27,660 bases of DNA from Bacillota bacterium (GTDB taxonomy: Bacteria > Bacillota > Clostridia > Acetivibrionales > DSM-1351), in contig JAEWAX010000168.1 of assembly GCA_023391425.1 (NCBI GenBank), forward strand, positions 1 to 27,660, read 5' to 3'. The notes under the pieces are model-generated. The model saw only the letters and a program-made list of their open reading frames with translations, was not told where the DNA came from and ran no database searches. The position numbers and the translations under genes are program-made. Below, piece by piece: positions 22,887-27,660 of the stretch (position 1 is the stretch's first letter; each line of letters starts with the position of its first letter).

Positions 22887-23162
22887 TTATATTTTGGTTG
22901 CACCTCTGAAAGCTGGAGGTGTAATGGATTTATATTTATTTAATAAAGCATAAAAATAACTGTTACCATTATAACCGATGGATTTGCAGATTTCCTTAAT
23001 TAACATAGTCCCGCTGATAAGTAGCTTCTTGGACTCTTGAATTGGTCTCTTTGCAATATACTCAAATGGTAAGTCATCTTCTTCATGTATAATCGGATAA
23101 ATTTCAGCTGATTTCGAAGCGTTCTCATTTTCGTTAATATTCTCATATAGAACGATGTAATA
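22887..23162 (-). pseudogene. Remnant of an AraC-family regulator
   Basis: On the minus strand an open frame of about 91 codons, bounded upstream by a stop at 23163-23165 and with no good start codon, ends in a clear second helix-turn-helix of the AraC family: a helix AKRPIQESKKLLISG, then MLIKEICKSIGYNGNSYFYALLNKYKSITPPAFR, matching the pattern IxEIAxxVGYxxxSYFxxxFKxxxGxTPxxYR. The first helix-turn-helix and any ligand domain are missing, and the part before residue ~40 does not look like an AraC domain. I read it as a decayed gene end left in the proB-endoglucanase gap. The rest of this 700-base gap up to 23340 shows nothing coding that I can support. Confidence 0.65.
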
Positions 23163-23346
23163 TTATTGACATATTGGTGAATATAACATAAAATTCAATT
23201 ATATGGAAAATATTAAGCATTAATCATTTTTATGAAAACATCGCACAAATGAAATAGGCTTAAATCAACCATCAAAAGTTTTTTACACAATAGTAACTCT
23301 TTAATTTGTACAAGTTGTAAATTGATTATATAAGTACTAAGGCATT

Positions 23347-23397
23347 TAATCGAGGTTCATAATTTCAAGTGGTTTGGTGAAATTAGAAGCTCGATTA
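23347..23397. promoter_or_regulatory. Nested inverted repeats upstream of the endoglucanase promoter
   Basis: TAATCGAG (23347-23354) faces CTCGATTA (23390-23397), and inside it AATTTCA (23361-23367) faces TGAAATT (23378-23384). They lie 50-100 bases before the -35 box, so they act, if at all, as DNA sites or as the 3' end of another RNA, not in the endoglucanase leader. Confidence 0.4.
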
Positions 23398-23448
23398 TTT
23401 AGCCAAAAGGCAGTAGATATATTTTTATATCGAGATGCTTTGGAATCG

Positions 23449-23478
23449 TTGACAAGTAATCAGTTTCAAACTTATAAA
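23449..23478 (+). promoter_or_regulatory. Promoter of the endoglucanase gene
   Basis: Perfect TTGACA (23449-23454), an 18-base spacer and TATAAA (23473-23478). Initiation would be near 23485, giving a leader of about 40 bases. It is of the housekeeping SigA type rather than an alternative sigma type. Confidence 0.7.
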
Positions 23479-23479
23479 T

Positions 23480-23496
23480 GTGTAACTAGTTTACAC
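23480..23496. promoter_or_regulatory. Inverted repeat over the endoglucanase start site
   Basis: GTGTAA (23480-23485) and TTACAC (23491-23496) are perfect inverted halves with a 5-base spacer, placed right across the predicted transcription start. This is the expected position and shape of a repressor operator. No regulator gene of a sugar-sensing type is in view. Confidence 0.45.
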
Positions 23497-23523
23497 TAAC
23501 AAATTTTTATAGGAGGTAAAAAC

Positions 23524-26500
23524 GTGAGAAAAAACGGAACTAAACGCATTCTCTCTCTGCTAATGGTTTTTATACTATTAGTGTCAACTCTTCCGCTTCA
23601 GGTAGTAGGAGCAGCGGAACCTGAGGGTAGCCATTTGGTATTCAACACTGCTGCTGAAAAGCCAAGTCATGGTGGCGCACTACAACTCCTCACAGTAAAC
23701 GGTGAAAAAACACTGTGTAATCAAAAAGGAGATCCTATTCAATTAAGGGGCATGAGCACTGCTGGATTACAATGGTTTCCAGAGATTATCAATAACAATG
23801 CTTTTGCAGCACTTTCAAAGGATTGGGGGTGTAACGTAATCCGTCTTGCTATGTATGTGGGCGAAACTGGATATGGAACTGGAGATCAAGCACACAGAGA
23901 TGCTATTAAGAAAAGAGTTACTGATGGAATAGACTATGCAATAAAAAATGATATGTATGTTATAGTAGATTGGCATGTACTTACACCAGGAAACCCTAAT
24001 GATAAGATGTATTCAGGTGCATTGGACTTCTTTAAGCAGATTTCGCAAAAATATCCAAATAATAAAAATATTATTTATGAGTTAGTAAATGAGCCAAATG
24101 GCAATGCAGATAACGGAATGCCAAATGATGCAACTGGCTGGAAAGACGTAAAGTCTTATGCAGAGCCAATAATTAAAATGCTACGTGAAAATAAAAATGA
24201 AAACATAGTTATAGTTGGAAGCCCAAACTGGAGTCAACGTCCTGACTTGGCTGCAGATAATCCTATCATTGATAGCAACACTATGTACTCAGTACATTTC
24301 TATACTGGAACGCATGCAGTATCATCAGACAGCACCGATAGAACAAATGTAATGAGTAACGCGAGGTATGCATTAGAGAATGGTGTTGCCGTATTTGCTA
24401 CAGAATGGGGAACAAGTCAAGCAAGTGGTGACGGTGGACCCTACCTTACTGAAGCAGATCAATGGCTGGAATTCTTAAATGCACACAATATCAGTTGGTG
24501 CAACTGGTCCTTGACTAACAAGAATGAAACTTCAGGAGCCTTTACACCTTTAGATATAGGCCAACCAGCTACCGACCTAGACCCCGGTGCCGACCAGGTG
24601 TGGGCGACAAAAGAATTAAGTGTTTCAGGTGAATATGCCCGCGCTCGTATTAAGGGAATACCATATATACCTTTTGATAGGACAAAAGAAGAATTCACAA
24701 CAAATGTATGGAATTTTAACGACGGAACAACACAAGGCTTCGGTATTAATGGCGACAGTCCAATTAAATCGCCGATTTTCACGGTGAGTAATCAAAAAAA
24801 TGCATTGAAGCTAACAGGTATGAATAACAGCAATAAAATATCTGAAGCCAGCTACTGGGACAATGTCCGTTTATCAGCAGATGGTACCGCTAACAAAGTT
24901 GATATTTTAGGGGCAGAAAAGCTGACAATGGATGTAATAGTTACAACAGCATCAGCTGTGTCTATTGCGGCTATTCCACAAAGCTCCACAAAAAGTTGGG
25001 CAAACCCAACACGTGCTATACAAGTGACACCAGCTGCTTTTACACTACAAACAGATAATACATATAAAGCTGTCGTAACCATTTCAAGAGCTGATTGCCC
25101 GAACTTAGATGCAATAGCAACTGATTCTGCAGACAGTACAATGACTAATATTATTTTATTTGTTGGAGCGACTGGAACTGACGAAGTTTATTTGGACAAT
25201 ATCTCAGTTTCAGGAACCCGTACAAAAAATGTGGTTGTTATTGAACATGCTCCTTTGGGAACTGCTACACTTCCTTCTGACTTTGAGAATGATACTCGGC
25301 AAGGCTGGGCATGGGATGCTGCTTCAGGTGTTAAAAGTGCAATAAAGGTTGAGAAAGTAAATGGATCTAAAGCATTAGCTTGGGAAGTTGCTTATCCTGA
25401 TGTCAAACCTACAGATGGATGGGCATCCGCTCCTCGTATAATGTTGGGCGGTATCAATACAACACGCGGTGATAATCAGTTCTTAACTTTTGATTTATAT
25501 CTCAATCCTATACGTGCATCCCAGGGATCACTCTCTATCAACATGGCACTAGCACCACCAAGTCTTGGATATTGGGCGCAGGCAACAGACAACTTTAATA
25601 TTGATTTAACGGCACTTAATAAAATAGACAAAACTACTGATGGACTTTATCACTTCAAGGGTTACTTTGACTTAACTAAGATCAATGATAACAAGGTAAT
25701 TAAATCTGACACACTTTTGCGTGATATAACTCTTGTGGTGGCAGATGTAAATAGTAATTTTGCTGGAAAAATGTATTTGGATAATATACAATTTGCCAAA
25801 AGTATTATACCGGAAGTAGTATATGCAGTAAATGTTCAAGCTACTAGTGGAGGAAGTATTACAGTAGCTCCCACATCTGCAGTAGCAGGTACAACGGTTA
25901 ATGTAACAGTAACACCTGATACCGGAAAACGTCTGAAAGCCGGGTCACTAAAGTACATTAACGGCACCACAGGAGCAGCTACAGCTATCAGTGGCACTAG
26001 CTTTATTATGCCAGCATCAAATGTAACTGTTTCTGGAGAATTTGAACAGATACCTAATTCAGGTAACGTAACTGGTGGCGGATCAGGTAGCGGTGGAACT
26101 AGTGGAAATACCCCTAATACAACTAACACAGGCTCTGTGACTGTTATTGGTCCAACTTTAAAGCTTGAGGCTAAAACTAATATTTATGGAAAAGCATCAG
26201 TTAGTGTTTCAAACGAAAAAATCAATCAGGTAGTGAGTAGCGCAATCGAGGATGCTGCCAAACAAGGGCTTGGAGCAGTAAAAGTGGCAATCAAAATAGA
26301 TGCGCCAAAGGATGTAAAAGCAGTCGAGTTGAGCGTACCTAAAGCAGCTATGACTTCAATTACAGAAAAGAAGGTAGATGGACTTACAATTATATCACCT
26401 ATTGCAGCAATAACCTTTGATCAGAAAGCACTCTCCGCTATTTCAGGTGCTGCATCAGAGGATGTAAAGATTACAATTAACAAGGTGGATGCGTCCGCTC

Positions 26501-27330
26501 TATCTCCTGAAACGCAAAAAGCCATTGGTGACCATCCGGTATTCAACTTCAATGTGTCAAGCGGTAGCAAAACCATATCTAACTTTGGCGGCAACGTTAA
26601 AGTAGTAGTGCCTTACACTCTCAAAGCAAACGAAGATAAGAGTGCTATCATCATTTATTACATTAATGCTCAAGGTAAGCTTGAAGTTATAAAGGATTGT
26701 ATCTACGATGAAGCTACAGGAAGTATTACCTTTAATACCAGTCATTTCTCCCAGTATGCTGTTGGATATCAAAAAATCAGCTTCAAGGATGTATCGGCTG
26801 GTTGTTGGTATGTAGACTATGTGAATTTCGTTGCAGCAAGAAATATTATGACAGAAACAGAAAGTGGTAAATTCAATCCATCAGTTAGCATCACAAGAGC
26901 AGATTTTGTTCAGATTCTTGCTGATATAGCGGGAGCAAATCTTACGAAATACACTACTTCTACTTTCTCTGATGTAAAAATCACAGATTCATTCAGCAGC
27001 GCTGCACAATGGGCACTTGAGAGCGGTATTACAGCTGGAACAGATGGAAAATTTAACCCATGTGCAAACATTTCACGCCAAGACCTGGTAGTTATGCTGA
27101 ACAACTATATTGAGAAGGTTGGGAAGTACTCTCTTGCAAGTACAGTTGAAGCTGTGAATTTTACGGATGCCAGTACAATATCTGAATATGCAAAAGCTTC
27201 AGTATCCATAATGCAAAAGGTAGGCATTATCTCTGGAAAGAGCAAGAGTACCTTCGATCCTAAGGCTGAAGCAACAAGAGCTGAAGTTGCCGCCATGATT
27301 ACTATGTTATTGAAAAACATAACAAAATAG
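23524..27330 (+). CDS. Secreted GH5 endoglucanase with CBM17/28 modules and SLH anchor
   Basis: Endo-1,4-beta-glucanase held on the cell wall. The product has 1268 residues; GTG start after AGGAGGTAA. The signal peptide is residues 1-31 (KR, hydrophobic core LLMVFILLVS, cut near VGA-A). The GH5 domain is about 45-365, with acid/base Glu190 in ELVNEPNG and nucleophile Glu294 in FATEWGTS, close to the Bacillus/Clostridium subfamily-2 cellulases. Two CBM17/28-like modules follow, about 391-567 and 577-760; the second is very typical (DFENDTRQGWAWD, WEVAYPDVKPTDGWASAPR). About 765-842 is an InlB-type repeat, 845-872 a Gly/Ser/Thr linker and 877-1083 a domain I do not recognise. About 1085-1268 are three SLH motifs (ITRADF, ISRQDL, ATRAEV). 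There is no dockerin, so it is surface-anchored and not cellulosomal. It is monocistronic with its own promoter and terminator. Confidence 0.95.
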   Translation: MRKNGTKRILSLLMVFILLVSTLPLQVVGAAEPEGSHLVFNTAAEKPSHGGALQLLTVNGEKTLCNQKGDPIQLRGMSTAGLQWFPEIINNNAFAALSKDWGCNVIRLAMYVGETGYGTGDQAHRDAIKKRVTDGIDYAIKNDMYVIVDWHVLTPGNPNDKMYSGALDFFKQISQKYPNNKNIIYELVNEPNGNADNGMPNDATGWKDVKSYAEPIIKMLRENKNENIVIVGSPNWSQRPDLAADNPIIDSNTMYSVHFYTGTHAVSSDSTDRTNVMSNARYALENGVAVFATEWGTSQASGDGGPYLTEADQWLEFLNAHNISWCNWSLTNKNETSGAFTPLDIGQPATDLDPGADQVWATKELSVSGEYARARIKGIPYIPFDRTKEEFTTNVWNFNDGTTQGFGINGDSPIKSPIFTVSNQKNALKLTGMNNSNKISEASYWDNVRLSADGTANKVDILGAEKLTMDVIVTTASAVSIAAIPQSSTKSWANPTRAIQVTPAAFTLQTDNTYKAVVTISRADCPNLDAIATDSADSTMTNIILFVGATGTDEVYLDNISVSGTRTKNVVVIEHAPLGTATLPSDFENDTRQGWAWDAASGVKSAIKVEKVNGSKALAWEVAYPDVKPTDGWASAPRIMLGGINTTRGDNQFLTFDLYLNPIRASQGSLSINMALAPPSLGYWAQATDNFNIDLTALNKIDKTTDGLYHFKGYFDLTKINDNKVIKSDTLLRDITLVVADVNSNFAGKMYLDNIQFAKSIIPEVVYAVNVQATSGGSITVAPTSAVAGTTVNVTVTPDTGKRLKAGSLKYINGTTGAATAISGTSFIMPASNVTVSGEFEQIPNSGNVTGGGSGSGGTSGNTPNTTNTGSVTVIGPTLKLEAKTNIYGKASVSVSNEKINQVVSSAIEDAAKQGLGAVKVAIKIDAPKDVKAVELSVPKAAMTSITEKKVDGLTIISPIAAITFDQKALSAISGAASEDVKITINKVDASALSPETQKAIGDHPVFNFNVSSGSKTISNFGGNVKVVVPYTLKANEDKSAIIIYYINAQGKLEVIKDCIYDEATGSITFNTSHFSQYAVGYQKISFKDVSAGCWYVDYVNFVAARNIMTETESGKFNPSVSITRADFVQILADIAGANLTKYTTSTFSDVKITDSFSSAAQWALESGITAGTDGKFNPCANISRQDLVVMLNNYIEKVGKYSLASTVEAVNFTDASTISEYAKASVSIMQKVGIISGKSKSTFDPKAEATRAEVAAMITMLLKNITK

Positions 27331-27416
27331 AAGCTTTTAATCCATTTTGAGTGTACAATAAGGCGGTAATATTATAAGCAGTTATGAATTGTTTATATAG
27401 AAACTAGTAAGTTGAA

Positions 27417-27458
27417 AAAATGCGTTAGGTGATGGATTATTATCACCTAACGCATTTT
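27417..27458. terminator. Bidirectional terminator between convergent genes
   Basis: AAAATGCGTTAGGTGATG (27417-27434) pairs with TATCACCTAACGCATTTT (27441-27458), 18 pairs with one G-U and a 6-base loop. It has T-runs on both strands (TTTTATTT to the right; six T on the minus strand to the left), so it ends both the endoglucanase gene and the minus-strand gene. Confidence 0.92.
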
Positions 27459-27526
27459 ATTTCAGGTACATCCAATAACACTGGATCATACATTCATTTA
27501 ATTCAATCATAAGCATTTAAAAACTG

Positions 27527-27660
27527 TTATGGTAAAACATCATCAGTTGTATCTGGTAATGGTGACAAATCTTCAGATGCCGATGGCAACGTTGGAGTGC
27601 CAGATGTTGATGTTGTCGCAGGAGCTGAGTTTGTCGAAGGCACAGTTGGCCCGATAGTAC
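27527..27660 (-). CDS. C-terminal end of an unknown Pro/Ser/Thr-rich protein (partial)
   Basis: A minus-strand frame enters from the right edge and stops at 27527. The 44 visible residues are Thr/Ser/Pro/Ala-rich (TIGPTVPSTNSAPATTSTSG and on, ending TTDDVLP), typical of a linker or tail in a secreted or surface protein. The minus strand is chosen because its stop lies 69 bases before the shared bidirectional terminator, and because the plus-strand frame over the same bases starts after a stop without a start codon. The protein's main domains are outside the window, so no function is given. Confidence 0.5.
   Translation of the reverse strand, partial: TIGPTVPSTNSAPATTSTSGTPTLPSASEDLSPLPDTTDDVLP

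Noticed and set aside
27513..27660. Plus-strand frame at the right edge reading NGDKSSDADGNVGVPDVD, faintly like a dockerin calcium loop.
   Set aside because: It follows a stop with no start codon and lacks the dockerin pattern (DxNxDGxxNxxD); the minus-strand reading explains the bases better.
1..27660. CRISPR arrays, tRNA or rRNA genes, insertion sequences, phage attachment sites.
   Set aside because: I found no regularly spaced direct repeats, no cloverleaf with a conserved T-loop, no transposase and no integrase.

Overview
The window looks like the chromosome of a low-GC, anaerobic, Gram-positive Clostridia member, most likely a cellulose degrader of the Ruminiclostridium / Clostridium cellulolyticum kind. 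The reasons are the gene order rplK-rplA-rplJ-rplL-rpoB-rpoC followed by an L7Ae-like gene, rpsL, rpsG, fusA and tuf; an oxygen- or NO-scavenging flavodiiron protein; a GGGtGRT/IscU-like gene pair typical of anaerobes; strong AGGAGG ribosome binding sites with frequent TTG and GTG starts; and a surface-anchored endoglucanase. The genus is inferred, not proven.

Layout. 1-10.6 kb is the ribosomal protein/RNA polymerase cluster, all on +. It is cut into separately controlled units. An internal promoter and an L10 leader with attenuator precede rplJ-rplL. A long rod-like RNA and a strong terminator follow rplL. A separate extended -10 promoter and a 430-nt structured leader precede rpoB-rpoC, which ends in a strong hairpin. 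10.7-16.0 kb is the str operon (L7Ae-like, rpsL, rpsG, fusA, tuf), with its own promoter, a candidate S7-type control structure before rpsG, hairpins before tuf and a textbook terminator after it.

16.2-19.6 kb holds fprA, a candidate ~100-nt small RNA with its own promoter and terminator, and the two-gene unit of a NifU/IscU-like protein and a GGGtGRT protein. 19.6-21.9 kb is a very AT-rich accessory block: a MarR regulator whose promoter lies in a 56-bp near-perfect dyad, a YvaD-like (DUF5360) membrane protein, an SMR efflux protein, and a PAP2-type membrane phosphatase/transferase. 22.0-22.8 kb is a short ProB without the PUA domain and without proA beside it. 22.8-23.5 kb contains a decayed AraC-type regulator fragment on the minus strand. 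23.5-27.3 kb is a 1268-residue secreted GH5 endoglucanase with two CBM17/28-like modules, an InlB-type repeat, an undescribed linker domain and three SLH motifs. A bidirectional terminator separates it from a convergent minus-strand gene that runs off the right end.

The parts most likely to hold something undescribed are the RNA elements: the rod after rplL, the rpoB leader with twin GGA-loop hairpins, and the small RNA between fprA and the GGGtGRT pair. The GGGtGRT/IscU-like pair itself also has no settled function that I know of. I see no tRNA, rRNA, insertion sequence or CRISPR array.
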